A DNA stretch of 64,000 nt from Bacteroidota bacterium (GTDB lineage Bacteria > Bacteroidota > Bacteroidia > Sphingobacteriales > Sphingobacteriaceae), in NCBI GenBank assembly GCA_013288685.1, contig JABDBM010000001.1, positions 89,513 through 153,512 of the forward strand. Reading direction: 5' to 3'. Position 1 is the stretch's first letter. The number at the start of each line of letters is the position of its first letter. The translations under genes and the position numbers were made by a program. The notes under the pieces are model-generated. The model worked only from the letters and a program-made list of their open reading frames with translations. It was not told where the DNA came from and searched no databases. Shown here piece after piece: positions 8,765 through 17,858 of the stretch.

Positions 8765-11605
8765 TTATAACAATTCATTCACATCGCGCCCGTAATGCTC
8801 TTTAAACAGCTTGCTGAAATAGGCCGGTGTTTCGAACCCTGCCACATACGAAATTTCGGATATGGTGCGATAACGGCCGCTTTCTATTGCTTCGCGGGCA
8901 ATTTGCAGCCGTATGGCGCGGATATATTTATTGGGTGTAAGGCCGGTAATATCTTTAATTCGCCGGAAAAGCTGGCGTTCGCTTATGGCCATATCATCGC
9001 TCAGCATGGCAATATTCAAATCAGTTTTACCGATGTATTTTCTCACCAGTTCTTCCAGATCGGCCAGCCAAACCAAATCAGCGGGGGATACGTGCGGCGT
9101 TTTCTCCGGTGTGTCTTCGGATGGGTTTGTCTCCTGGTTCGGTAATTCGGCAAACTCCTGCTCATCCTGTACCGTAAAACTCAGCCTGTCGCCGGCATTG
9201 CGTATCAGGTTGCCTGCGCGTGCAAGCAGTTCGCTGCTGATAAACGGCTTGGTTAAATAATCATCAACACCGGTGTTCAGTGCTTTCAGCCTGTTTTCGT
9301 TATCGCCTAAAGCGGTCAAAATAATTACCGGTATCCTAAAATACGCTGCATCGTGTTTTAAGTGGTAGAGCAATGCAAATCCGTCCATTTCGGGCATCAT
9401 CACATCGGTAATAATCAAGTCGGGCTGTTCAGGCATGGTTTTCAGCATATCCAGCGCTTCCTTTCCATTGAAGGCTGTTACCACCCGGTAAAAAGGCCTC
9501 ACAATAGAGCTGATATACTGCGCCATTTCGCGGTGGTCTTCCACCAGCATCACCAGCTTTTCGCCGCCGCTGCTGGTAACTTCGGCTATGGTTTCTGTCG
9601 TAAATTGGGCATAATCAACCATTGCGTGGTTAGCTGCTGCTATTTTTGGTATCGATGCTTTAAAAATAGCGCCCGCCCCGAAGGTGCTTTTAACTGTGAT
9701 AGTACCGCCCATTAGTTCTGCAAACTCCTGCGCAATAGCAAGGCCTATACCTGTTCCGCCTTCGGTCAACGCCTCGTCCCGGTTGCCCTGGTAATAGCGG
9801 TCGAAAATAAGCGGCACATCATCGGGGTGTATGCCGCGGCCGGTATCGGTAACCGTAAATTCAATCAAGCCTTCATTCATCGCAGCGGCTATGTGCACCG
9901 ATCCGCCGGTTGGCGTAAACTTAATAGCATTGCTCAGCAGGTTATTGGCAATTTTTTCGAACTTATCGGCGTCAAGCTGCACAAACGTTTCCGCTTCAAT
10001 GGCGTTGGTTATGGTGTAATTGATGTTTTTGTAATCCGCAGATGAGGCAAAGCCCTGGTAAATAACATTCATAAACCAGCCCAAATCCACCGGTTTTAAT
10101 TTTACCGAGAGCGTACCTGCCTCAATTTTACCTAAATCGAGCAGTTCGTTAACCATATTCAACAATTTTTTACCATTGCGTGCCACTGCCAGCAAATAGC
10201 CTTGCTGCTCCTGCCCGTCAATATCTTTTTTGTTTAACAGTTGCTCGGTAGGGCCAATGATCAATGTTAAAGGTGTGCGCAATTCATGACTGATGTTGGC
10301 AAAAAAACGGGTCTTCATGGCATCCAGGCGGGCAAGTTGCCGGTGGCGCTCGTTTAACAGGGCAGCTTCCCGCTTATCCTTGTAAGCCAGCCAGCGAAAG
10401 GCAGCAACCATGCCCAGCAATAGTATGACGGAGATTGCGATAATAAAATCGCGTTGCAGGGTAGCTTCCTTTTCGTGATCTGCCGCAATGAGCAGGCGTT
10501 TATCGGCATTGTACTTTTCGGCAAGTTCGGTGGCAGCCTTATCCTTATCAGCGTTGCTTATGCTATCACTAACGGCGTCAAATTTATCGGTATAATCCAA
10601 CGCATTTTTATAATCGCCAAGCGCTTTATAAGCCTTCGTTAATTGGGAATAAATATTCCTCAATTCAACGAGGCTTCCTTGTCCACCCGCCTGTATGGCC
10701 AGTGCCTGGTTACTGTAATCAATGGCCTTTTTATAATTTTTAAGGTCGATTTCGCAAGTCGTCAGTTCATTCAATGAGTGTTTCTCCAGTGCGATAAACT
10801 TGTTGGCTCTTGAAATGGCTATCGATTGCTGCTGTAAGGCTTCAGCCTGGCTAAATTTACCCTGATTTTCGTATATCCGGCCGAGGTTACCGAGGTATTG
10901 CGCCTTTGTATAGTCCGATAACCCTGCCAGATAGGGCGGCGCCAGCAGCATTTCCTGGTATTTGGCAGCCAGCTGCAGGTTTGCCGGGGTGCGAATAGGC
11001 TTTGTTGAATAAAGATTGGAAAGCGTGCTTAAGCAAAACGTATACATTGCCGTATCTTTTAAGCTTTCGGCATCCTTTGCGGCCCGTAAGGCATAAGGAA
11101 GCGCCTTTTGAGGATCGCCCATTTCGCGGTACAGATCTGATATACAATTGAGGGAAAGAATGCCCTGTTTTTTCCAGCCGTTGGCATCCGTTTTTCTTAA
11201 CATATCAAAAGCAACACTTAAGGCTTCCACGTTTTTGCCCTGCCGGCCCAGCATGTAGGCAATCATGTTGGTAGCGCTGGTATACGTTGCCGGGTCCCTA
11301 ACCGAAGTAAGTTTAGTGGCCTGGCGCGCCAAATCGAGCGCCCGGCTGTCATCGCCATTCCTAAAAACCTTCATCGATTGGGTATATAATACCTGGGCTT
11401 CAAAAAGCTGGTCGTGATTTTTTTGTGCTAAAGCGATCAATTGCCGGGCATACATTTCGGACGAATCCTTGTTCTTGATCTTCTTGAACGTTTTCAAAAG
11501 CAAATCATTCCCCGTTTTTTGAGCAACCAAAACAGAGCATGGCAACAACAATAAAAGGACAGCAATAAATTTTAGCCTGTACAATATGGATGGGTTTAAC
11601 AACAT
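8765..11605 (-). CDS. Hybrid two-component system protein (TPR sensor, histidine kinase, receiver, AraC output)
   Basis: 946 aa from the ATG at 11605; a TTG at 11620 is also in frame but less likely. In order: signal peptide or anchor (about 1-28), periplasmic TPR-like helices (about 35-370), one membrane segment (about 388-408), HisKA with FFANISHELRTP (phospho-His near 440), HATPase_c with NAIKFTPTGG and GGTGIGLAIAQ, receiver with DVMMPEMDG (phospho-Asp near 734) and Lys in YLTKPF, then an AraC-type helix-turn-helix at the end (LFRRIKDITGLTPNKYIR). The whole signalling chain is in one protein, as in Bacteroidota HTCS regulators, but the sensor is TPR rather than a beta-propeller. No polysaccharide-utilisation genes are adjacent, so the target is unknown. 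Confidence 0.92.
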   Translation of the reverse strand: MLLNPSILYRLKFIAVLLLLLPCSVLVAQKTGNDLLLKTFKKIKNKDSSEMYARQLIALAQKNHDQLFEAQVLYTQSMKVFRNGDDSRALDLARQATKLTSVRDPATYTSATNMIAYMLGRQGKNVEALSVAFDMLRKTDANGWKKQGILSLNCISDLYREMGDPQKALPYALRAAKDAESLKDTAMYTFCLSTLSNLYSTKPIRTPANLQLAAKYQEMLLAPPYLAGLSDYTKAQYLGNLGRIYENQGKFSQAEALQQQSIAISRANKFIALEKHSLNELTTCEIDLKNYKKAIDYSNQALAIQAGGQGSLVELRNIYSQLTKAYKALGDYKNALDYTDKFDAVSDSISNADKDKAATELAEKYNADKRLLIAADHEKEATLQRDFIIAISVILLLGMVAAFRWLAYKDKREAALLNERHRQLARLDAMKTRFFANISHELRTPLTLIIGPTEQLLNKKDIDGQEQQGYLLAVARNGKKLLNMVNELLDLGKIEAGTLSVKLKPVDLGWFMNVIYQGFASSADYKNINYTITNAIEAETFVQLDADKFEKIANNLLSNAIKFTPTGGSVHIAAAMNEGLIEFTVTDTGRGIHPDDVPLIFDRYYQGNRDEALTEGGTGIGLAIAQEFAELMGGTITVKSTFGAGAIFKASIPKIAAANHAMVDYAQFTTETIAEVTSSGGEKLVMLVEDHREMAQYISSIVRPFYRVVTAFNGKEALDMLKTMPEQPDLIITDVMMPEMDGFALLYHLKHDAAYFRIPVIILTALGDNENRLKALNTGVDDYLTKPFISSELLARAGNLIRNAGDRLSFTVQDEQEFAELPNQETNPSEDTPEKTPHVSPADLVWLADLEELVRKYIGKTDLNIAMLSDDMAISERQLFRRIKDITGLTPNKYIRAIRLQIAREAIESGRYRTISEISYVAGFETPAYFSKLFKEHYGRDVNELL

Positions 11606-11671
11606 TATCAAGGTGTCCAATTTACATTTTTATTCCATTTGGATACAAATGCAACGGTTATATTACGACAC

Positions 11672-11697
11672 AAAAAAAGCGGCATTCAGCCGCTCTT
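11672..11697 (-). terminator. Rho-independent terminator after the Spy-like gene
   Basis: On the minus strand AGCGGC-TGAAT-GCCGCT is followed by seven T. It lies between the small secreted protein and the hybrid kinase and separates them transcriptionally. Confidence 0.8.
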
Positions 11698-11719
11698 TAT
11701 AAAAATGTAGATTTGATGC

Positions 11720-12094
11720 TTATGATCCCCAGCCGTCACCCCAGCCGTTAGCTTGCTTGCTATTAGAATCCTTTAATAACTCGTTGTATTTGATGGCCTG
11801 GCGGCGGGTGAGCACGGCCTTAATCTTCCTCACGGTTGCCATACGCAACGGACGTATTTTTTCCATCATCTTATCGGTATTACCGTTTTCTTCTTTTTTG
11901 ATCTTTTCAAATTTTCTTTCCGATTCCTGGTAAATATCCGCTACCCTGGCTGTTTGCCTGTCGCTTAGCCGCAATTCTTTCTGCAATCCCTTAGCTTTTT
12001 CCCTTGGATCAGAATCCGTCCGGCCAACAGTCCCGGCACGGCTTACTGCTGTAAACCCCATGAGCAAACAGCATACTAACAATATTTTTTTCAT
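11720..12094 (-). CDS. Small secreted helical protein, Spy/CpxP-like (LTxxQ)
   Basis: 124 aa. Signal peptide 1-20 (ends SRAG). The rest is charged and helical, with two LTxxQ-like words, LSDRQ and LTRRQ, as in Spy/CpxP periplasmic proteins that bind unfolded proteins or sense envelope stress. The C-terminus is Gly/Trp rich (GWGDGWGS). It has its own terminator before the hybrid kinase, so the two are not one operon; a functional link with that sensor is only a guess. The chaperone role is inferred from the motif and is weak. Confidence 0.6.
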   Translation of the reverse strand: MKKILLVCCLLMGFTAVSRAGTVGRTDSDPREKAKGLQKELRLSDRQTARVADIYQESERKFEKIKKEENGNTDKMMEKIRPLRMATVRKIKAVLTRRQAIKYNELLKDSNSKQANGWGDGWGS

Positions 12095-12230
12095 TTTTTG
12101 GTGTTTTAATGGTTTTATAATCCCTACACCTAACGGTGCGTATTTGAAAACAGCATCGACCGAAAATTGTTTTGCAAAGTGGCCGCTGGCGTAAATCGTT
12201 TAGACTTACGTTTCATTTTGAAAACAAGCT

Positions 12231-12260
12231 TTGAACCATGATTCGTAGGATTAGGGGATT
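12231..12260 (+). repeat. Half copy of the ATTCGTAGGATT repeat
   Basis: The core CCATGATTCGTAGGATT matches one arm of the full palindromes at 34171-34269 and 54869-54965. No second arm is present here. Confidence 0.65.
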
Positions 12261-12291
12261 GAAGGATGTAAAGCAGGATTTTGAAACAGGG

Positions 12292-12897
12292 CTAAAGTTC
12301 CGTAAATAGCTTTAACTGCGGATCGCTAACCCTAAACGTACGACGGTGATACGGCGTATAGCCAATTTTTAAAACTGTTTCGCGGTGTTTTATGGTGGGA
12401 TAGCCTTTATTTTTATGCCAGTCGTACTCGGGATGTTCGGCAGCTATTTTTTTCATGTAATCGTCGCGATAGGTTTTGGCCAGGATGGACGCCGCCGCAA
12501 TGCTGAAGTATTTGGCATCGCCTTCAACAATGCATTGGTGAGGAGTGGATTTGTATTTGTTAAACCGGTTGCCGTCGATAATTAAAAATTGTGGACTGGT
12601 TGTTAGTTTATCCAGTGCCCGATGCATAGCCAGGAAGGAAGCATTCAGTATATTGATCGCATCTATTTCTACATTATCAACCGAAGCAATGGCGTAAGCA
12701 ATGGCTTTTTGTTCAATTTCAATTCGTAATTCGTACCGTACGTCTTCTGATAACTGTTTGGAGTCATTCAGCAGGTCGTGGTTGAAATCATCAGGAAGTA
12801 TAACAGCCGCAGCAAACACGGGTCCCGCAAGGCAACCGCGACCTGCTTCATCGCAGCCCGCTTCCAGGAATTCGTATTGATATCGGGATAATAACAT
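12292..12897 (-). CDS. rnhB: Ribonuclease HII
   Basis: 201 aa, normal length. Cleaves the RNA strand of RNA-DNA hybrids and starts removal of ribonucleotides from DNA. The family motif [14 protein letters not shown] is present with catalytic Asp16 and Glu17; the third acidic residue is in LIIDGN (Asp108). The segment [15 protein letters not shown] is also typical. Single gene between the Spy-like gene and the PP2C phosphatase, both on the same strand but separated by intergenic repeats. Confidence 0.97.
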   Translation of the reverse strand: MLLSRYQYEFLEAGCDEAGRGCLAGPVFAAAVILPDDFNHDLLNDSKQLSEDVRYELRIEIEQKAIAYAIASVDNVEIDAINILNASFLAMHRALDKLTTSPQFLIIDGNRFNKYKSTPHQCIVEGDAKYFSIAAASILAKTYRDDYMKKIAAEHPEYDWHKNKGYPTIKHRETVLKIGYTPYHRRTFRVSDPQLKLFTEL

Positions 12898-12928
12898 TAT
12901 TTTTTTCGGATGTTGCTATCCCCACTGA

Positions 12929-13038
12929 ATGTCATTTCGAACGCAGTGAGAAATCTTATACGTCATGTATTAGACGCTATGCATAGCCAGTCGCGCATCT
13001 TTGTAAAGATTTCTCCTCGTTCCTCGTCGAAATGACAT
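12929..13038. repeat. Dispersed inverted repeat, GTCATTTCGA type
   Basis: Left arm from 12929 (GTCATTTCGAACGCAGTGAG) and right arm 13006-13038 (ending CGTCGAAATGACAT) are inverted and imperfect, with about 50 nt between. A single half of the same type lies near 59555-59579. It sits between the PP2C gene and rnhB. Confidence 0.7.
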
Positions 13039-13053
13039 CGGGAGGGTAGAGGG

Positions 13054-14292
13054 TTAAAATATTTTCAAAGTTAGCAAAGTCACATCGTCAATTGGCTTGC
13101 CTTTTATTACCAAATCAATATGATCCATCAGTAACTGGTTAAAATCTTCGGGGCACAAATTGCCATTGGTTTTTACAAAGTCAATCAAATGTTGCTCCTC
13201 CCACATTTTGGTATCGTGGTTGGAGTGATCCATCAAGCCATCGGTATAATTTACTAACAAGCTTCCGGGTTCAATATCAATTTCGCCCTGGTTCAAAAAT
13301 GGCAGTTCGTCAAAAACGCCGATCATGGTAGTACCTAATTGCAGAGTTATTATTTCACCCTTCGAAAAAAGAATGGTGGCATTGTGGCCAGCATTGATGT
13401 AATTAAGCTTTCGGGTATTTTCGTTGTATTTTGCAAGGAAGAGGGTAATAAACCGTTCGCCTTTGGTGTTGTTGAGCACTATTTTGTTGAGACGCTCAAT
13501 CACGTTAGTTAAATCTTCCTCAACCGCCGACCATGCATGCAAACTGGCCTGGAAATTTGCCATTAGTAAAGCCGCCGATATTCCCTTGCCCGATACATCG
13601 GCAATACACCATAAAAATTCATGATCATTAAGCCGGATGAAATCAAAATAATCGCCGCCGATGTTTTGATGGGGGATGTACCTGGCGCCAACCTCCACAC
13701 TTTTGTCCTTATAGCTTTTTAATGGGATCAGCATGTTTTGCACTTCAACAGCCAGTTCCATTTCGCGCTGAAAACGTTCAGATAATAATCGTTCTTTAAA
13801 AAGCTTCTTATTTTCCAGTGCAACTACAATAACATTTATTACTGTTTGGATGAAATTCAAATCGTTGTTCAGCAATTCGGCCGAAGTGTTAAAATCGCCG
13901 ATGAGGGCAAATGCCAGCGCCTTTTTTTTATGATAAATGGGGATAAAATAATCGTATTTATTGAGCAATCCGTCTTCGTGATCAGCTACAGCGGCGATGT
14001 TTTTTACTTTATTCATTTTAAGGCAGGCAGTGTGCAAGGTGCCAACCTGTTCAATATCACCACCATATTTTGAGAGCAGAACGTAACCGCCGTCTTTTTC
14101 AATTAGAAAGCGAAGTTTGCCAACCTGCAGATAGCTTTTTAAAATTACCTGCAGCATTTGTATCAATACCGGCGTGCCCGTATCCTTATTAATTGCCTGG
14201 GTAACTTCCAGCAAGGCGTTTAATTCGGTTTGCCGCTTTAGCAGTAACCGTATTAAATCGTCTTCGGGCGACATATCATCAATATTTTGCAT
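13054..14292 (-). CDS. GAF-domain PP2C/SpoIIE-type protein phosphatase
   Basis: 412 aa. A GAF-like sensor domain (about 15-170) precedes an RsbU/SpoIIE-type serine phosphatase (about 195-412). Metal-binding landmarks are IGGDYFDF, CIADVSGKG and NYTDGLMD. Such enzymes usually dephosphorylate an anti-anti-sigma factor and feed a partner-switching pathway. No RsbW or RsbV homologue is in this window. The gene stands alone between the opp-type permease and rnhB. Confidence 0.88.
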   Translation of the reverse strand: MQNIDDMSPEDDLIRLLLKRQTELNALLEVTQAINKDTGTPVLIQMLQVILKSYLQVGKLRFLIEKDGGYVLLSKYGGDIEQVGTLHTACLKMNKVKNIAAVADHEDGLLNKYDYFIPIYHKKKALAFALIGDFNTSAELLNNDLNFIQTVINVIVVALENKKLFKERLLSERFQREMELAVEVQNMLIPLKSYKDKSVEVGARYIPHQNIGGDYFDFIRLNDHEFLWCIADVSGKGISAALLMANFQASLHAWSAVEEDLTNVIERLNKIVLNNTKGERFITLFLAKYNENTRKLNYINAGHNATILFSKGEIITLQLGTTMIGVFDELPFLNQGEIDIEPGSLLVNYTDGLMDHSNHDTKMWEEQHLIDFVKTNGNLCPEDFNQLLMDHIDLVIKGKPIDDVTLLTLKIF

Positions 14293-14331
14293 CAGTAGTT
14301 AAAGGAAGCCTAAAATAAAGAATATTTTTTT

Positions 14332-15429
14332 TTAAAAGCGGGTACTTTGTGATTTTATATCAAAAGCATCGCGCAAGCCAACGGTTACCAGGTTAAAAGC
14401 GTACACCAAGAGCATAATAGCCAACCCGGGAGCAATAGCCAAAAAGGCCGAATCCATTACAATATAGCCATAATGCTCCTTAATCATGCTGCCCCAGGTA
14501 GGCATTGGCGGCTGTGCGCCGAAGCCCAAAAAACTTAGTCCGGCCTCTAATAATATAGCCGACGCAAAGTTGGAGGAGGCAATAACCAGGATAGGCCCAA
14601 TTATATTTGGCAAAATATGCCTGCTGATGATGCGGCGATTGCTAAACCCTAAGGAGCGTGCCGCTTCAATATATTCTACCTGTTTTAAGCTCATTACCTG
14701 CCCGCGTACTACCCTTGCCACTTCAACCCACATGGACAAACCCACCGCAATAAATATTTGCCACAGGCCCTTGCCCAGTGCAAATGATATGGCTATAACC
14801 AGCAACAAGGCAGGGAGCGACCACAAGATATTCATGAGCCAGCTTAAGGTCGCATCAATCCATCCACCAAAATAACCGGCTATTGCGCCAATGGTTACGC
14901 CTAATAGCATACTAATGATAACCGCCATTAGTCCAACCGAAAGGGATATTCTTGTTCCCAACAACAGGCGGCTCAACAAATCGCGACCGTAAACGTCGGT
15001 GCCCAGCCAAAAGGTTTTAAAAACAATTACGCCCCGGCGGAGGCTGGGGGGTAATAAATAAGCTTTCTTTTCCGGTTTGTCTTCGGTACCGATGTATTCA
15101 TCAACATAAACTGAATCTTTTGCAAAGTGGTAATCAGTAATCGGAATATCGTGGTAAAAGGATGGCTGACCGGAAAGCATCTTCCTAAAAATATTAACGG
15201 TATCCACAGGCTCGGGTTTGCGTAGCCGCAGGAACATGAATGTCGAACCGGGCTTTTTGATGCTTAGCTGTATCGTCATGTTATTAGCCATTGGAGTAGA
15301 ATCGGGCATAATTAAATATCCCAATATGGCCACTAATAACGTGATGATGATGAATACCAGGCCGGCAACGGCAATTTTATTGCGCTTAAATATTTTCCAG
15401 GTGCGTTGCGAGGGACTAAGATCAGTCAA
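14332..15429 (-). CDS. Peptide-type ABC transporter permease (DppC/OppC family)
   Basis: 365 aa. Inner-membrane half-channel of a peptide or nickel-type importer. One N-terminal membrane helix (about 17-38) follows the KRNK positive patch. About 105 periplasmic residues follow, longer than in E. coli DppC, then five helices. The cytoplasmic EAA loop EAARSLGFSNRR contacts the ATPase. The only start that fits is TTG at 15429; a stop lies six codons upstream. The matching DppB-type permease is at 20214-21272, about 5 kb away. No ATPase or binding protein is in the window. Confidence 0.9.
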   Translation of the reverse strand: MTDLSPSQRTWKIFKRNKIAVAGLVFIIITLLVAILGYLIMPDSTPMANNMTIQLSIKKPGSTFMFLRLRKPEPVDTVNIFRKMLSGQPSFYHDIPITDYHFAKDSVYVDEYIGTEDKPEKKAYLLPPSLRRGVIVFKTFWLGTDVYGRDLLSRLLLGTRISLSVGLMAVIISMLLGVTIGAIAGYFGGWIDATLSWLMNILWSLPALLLVIAISFALGKGLWQIFIAVGLSMWVEVARVVRGQVMSLKQVEYIEAARSLGFSNRRIISRHILPNIIGPILVIASSNFASAILLEAGLSFLGFGAQPPMPTWGSMIKEHYGYIVMDSAFLAIAPGLAIMLLVYAFNLVTVGLRDAFDIKSQSTRF

Positions 15430-15458
15430 AGCGGTTGTTTTTGGCTAAAGATAGGGGA

Positions 15459-15584
15459 AAGTTTGCAGTTTTCAGGGGGCGGCTTGCAGTTTGAGACGGA
15501 CATCGGGAAAGTTGGCAGCGGGTAGTTGGACGTGGCACTGCCAACTGTGAAGCATGCCCACTGCAAACTGCCCACTGAAACCTG
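15459..15584. repeat. Degenerate GCAGTTTG inverted repeat
   Basis: The gap between the permease and the glycosyltransferase consists of words such as GTTTGCAGTTTTCAG on the left and ACTGCAAACTGCCCACTG on the right, in inverted orientation with intermediate variants. It resembles other word-like inverted repeats in this window. Confidence 0.55.
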
Positions 15585-16736
15585 CTACCTCACCACCCTT
15601 CCTTTCCAGGTATAGGTAGTGGCATTGCCGATAAACCCGATGTAAATTAAATAAATAACGTGCAGCGGGATGATAATAATAAGCAACCATACCAATTTTA
15701 CGCGTTTAAAAAACCGGGCTATAGGTAGTAAAAACATCAGTTCGAACAGGTATTTTAAGATAAATTGCAGCGCAAAAACTTTGAAAAACAAAACATCATA
15801 AAACCCTAAACCAGCATTTACCAATAGTGATACGTTGAACAGCCAGATGGAAACCAAAACGGCCACTACTTTTTTGTCTTTATACTTTACCGATTTGGAT
15901 GCCCAGCGGCGGCGCTGCTGCATAAATTCTTTCAGGTTGGGTTTGGCGTGGGTAAATACCACTGCATCGTATCGTTTTAAAAAGCCGATCTTCCCGGGAA
16001 AACGCACAGCCACTTTTTGCAACAGCAGTTCATCATCGCCCGAAGCCAACTCGTCAATTCCTTTAAAACCGCCTACTTCGTAAAATACATCTTTTCGATA
16101 AGCCAGGTTGGCTCCGTTGCAGGTGGATGCACGGCCATTGCCTATAAATGCGGCGCCAACGCCAATGAGGTAACTAAATTCCAGCGTTTGCATCCGTTCG
16201 AACAAGGATTTTTCCTCGAAATAGCCTACCGGGGAGGAGACCATTACCGGATTGTGCTGTTCATAGTAGCCTACCACTGTTGACAGCCATTTGCTGCCCA
16301 TACGGCAATCGGCATCGGTAGCTACCATCAGCTCGCCGGTTGATAGTTTGATGGCATCAGCAATAGCTTTCTTTTTGTACGAGTTTAGCGGCTTATCTTC
16401 ATTCAACTGCAATAGTTGAACGCCCCTGTCGGCGTAGCTTTTAATGATTTGTGAGGTGCGGTCGGTTGAGTGATCGTCGACTATTATAATTTCGGTCAGA
16501 TGTTTGGGGTAATCCTGGGCCAGTATATCTTCAATAGTTAAATGTATTTTTTCCTCCTCGTTACGGGCGGCAATCATCACTGTTACTTTGGTGGTGAAAC
16601 CGGAGGTTTTTATTTGAGGGCGCTTTACAGCTGCCCATCCAACAATAAGATAAACCAATACCGACAGGTAGAAGACGGTAAGCAATAACGACGGAATACT
16701 AAGCAGTGCGATCAAAGAATTTGAGTTTAAATACAA
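15585..16736 (-). CDS. Family 2 glycosyltransferase, membrane-bound
   Basis: 383 aa. One N-terminal membrane helix, then a GT-A fold: VMIAARNEEE, IIIVDDHSTDRT, TDADCRMG (DxD), and the processive-type QQRRRWASKS. Three helices close the protein. It probably adds sugars to a lipid-linked or exported glycan at the inner membrane. The reading frame overlaps the 3' end of the YbhN-like gene by 38 nt if the TTG at 16736 is used; the TTG at 16715 is an alternative, and no ATG fits. The tight coupling suggests both act on the same lipid or glycan. Confidence 0.88.
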   Translation of the reverse strand: MYLNSNSLIALLSIPSLLLTVFYLSVLVYLIVGWAAVKRPQIKTSGFTTKVTVMIAARNEEEKIHLTIEDILAQDYPKHLTEIIIVDDHSTDRTSQIIKSYADRGVQLLQLNEDKPLNSYKKKAIADAIKLSTGELMVATDADCRMGSKWLSTVVGYYEQHNPVMVSSPVGYFEEKSLFERMQTLEFSYLIGVGAAFIGNGRASTCNGANLAYRKDVFYEVGGFKGIDELASGDDELLLQKVAVRFPGKIGFLKRYDAVVFTHAKPNLKEFMQQRRRWASKSVKYKDKKVVAVLVSIWLFNVSLLVNAGLGFYDVLFFKVFALQFILKYLFELMFLLPIARFFKRVKLVWLLIIIIPLHVIYLIYIGFIGNATTYTWKGRVVR

Positions 16737-17673
16737 ATACAGAACCTAAAATAGCTGGAATTATCAGGTTAATAATATAAATAACCGAAACACCAGCAAT
16801 TACAGCAACGGTTTGATGGGTTACGAACTTAAATATAGTGCCTGCGGTGAGCGCCCTTACGCCAATGTCCAACAAATCTAACGATGGTACAGCCGACTGA
16901 ACGAAGAAAAAAACAAACATCAGTAAGGCTATTTGCCAAATAGGTATTTCGGGTACCAGCAAGTGGATAATCAGGTAATATTGAAAGGTAAAAACCAAAA
17001 ACCGCGCCAGGCAAAACCACATGATATGCAATAGTTCTATGCTTTTGTACTTGCCCATAATATCAAAAAAACGATGGAATTTCTTAAGGAATTTGATACG
17101 GTTAAGCAAGTATACCATCCATTTGATATGGAAATAAAAAACGAGCATTACAATCATGAACCCAACCGCAACCACAGTAATGCCCAGCATAAACCATTGA
17201 TTGAGCGGAATAAATGTATACAAGAACCATACGCTGGCACCAGCCCCCAGCACATTGGTGATTACATTTTGCCCGAACGAACCCACTGCCATAGCAAAAA
17301 CGCCGTGGATGCGTTTTCGATTGGGCAAAAACATCACCCTGCCACCATATTCGCCAATGCGGTTGGGCGTAAATACGGCCCAGGCTAATCCGCAAAAAAC
17401 GGCTTCAATAGCCTTCCAAACCGACATGGGATACAGAATCCGGGTTAAATGCCACCACTTTAATGATTCGAGCACCCAGTTTACCACCATTAACAACACG
17501 ATAAATACAAGGGTAATGATCACCCTATCGTGGCTGATGTGGGCAATAGAAATTTTAAAGTGCTTATAGTTATCGCTATTTTTTAAAATGCGGTGATACA
17601 CATACCAAAACGTTAGCAATAAAATGCCAAGCTTAAGCAGATACGAAAACAGTTTTTTAGCGCGGGCAGTCAA
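16699..17673 (-). CDS. YbhN/AglD-like flippase-type membrane protein
   Basis: 324 aa, about eight membrane helices, of the lysylphosphatidylglycerol-synthase transmembrane (UPF0104) type. The words FTPNRIGEYGGR near residues 100-111 and the Ser/Pro-rich SAVPSLDLLDIGVRA are typical. The family includes MprF flippase domains and proteins that assist glycolipid synthesis. The start is TTG at 17673 (ACT GCC CGC follow); a stop lies upstream in frame and no ATG is near. It is upstream of and overlaps the glycosyltransferase gene. Confidence 0.82.
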   Translation of the reverse strand: MTARAKKLFSYLLKLGILLLTFWYVYHRILKNSDNYKHFKISIAHISHDRVIITLVFIVLLMVVNWVLESLKWWHLTRILYPMSVWKAIEAVFCGLAWAVFTPNRIGEYGGRVMFLPNRKRIHGVFAMAVGSFGQNVITNVLGAGASVWFLYTFIPLNQWFMLGITVVAVGFMIVMLVFYFHIKWMVYLLNRIKFLKKFHRFFDIMGKYKSIELLHIMWFCLARFLVFTFQYYLIIHLLVPEIPIWQIALLMFVFFFVQSAVPSLDLLDIGVRALTAGTIFKFVTHQTVAVIAGVSVIYIINLIIPAILGSVFVFKLKFFDRTA

Positions 17674-17727
17674 AAGGTAGCTATTTTGTGCAAGTTTACG
17701 AATTTAGTTCATAGTTGATGGTGAAAA

Positions 17728-17851
17728 AGTCCACGGTCCATAGTCCATGGTAAAAAGATCGTTGGCGCTATCAAAATAACCTCCTGGAACCTATTGGGAT
17801 ATTTTATTCAGCGTCTTTCTACTATGGACTATGGACCATCGACTATGGACT
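17728..17851. repeat. Inverted repeat of CTATGGAC words
   Basis: Left arm 17728-17750 (AGTCCACGGTCCATAGTCC...) and right arm 17822-17851 (CTATGGACTATGGACCATCG...) are near-complementary, with about 70 nt between. Related words (CTATGAACTATGAACCATC) occur at 27250-27270 and 20200-20217. Confidence 0.65.
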
Positions 17852-17858
17852 CCCCCCT

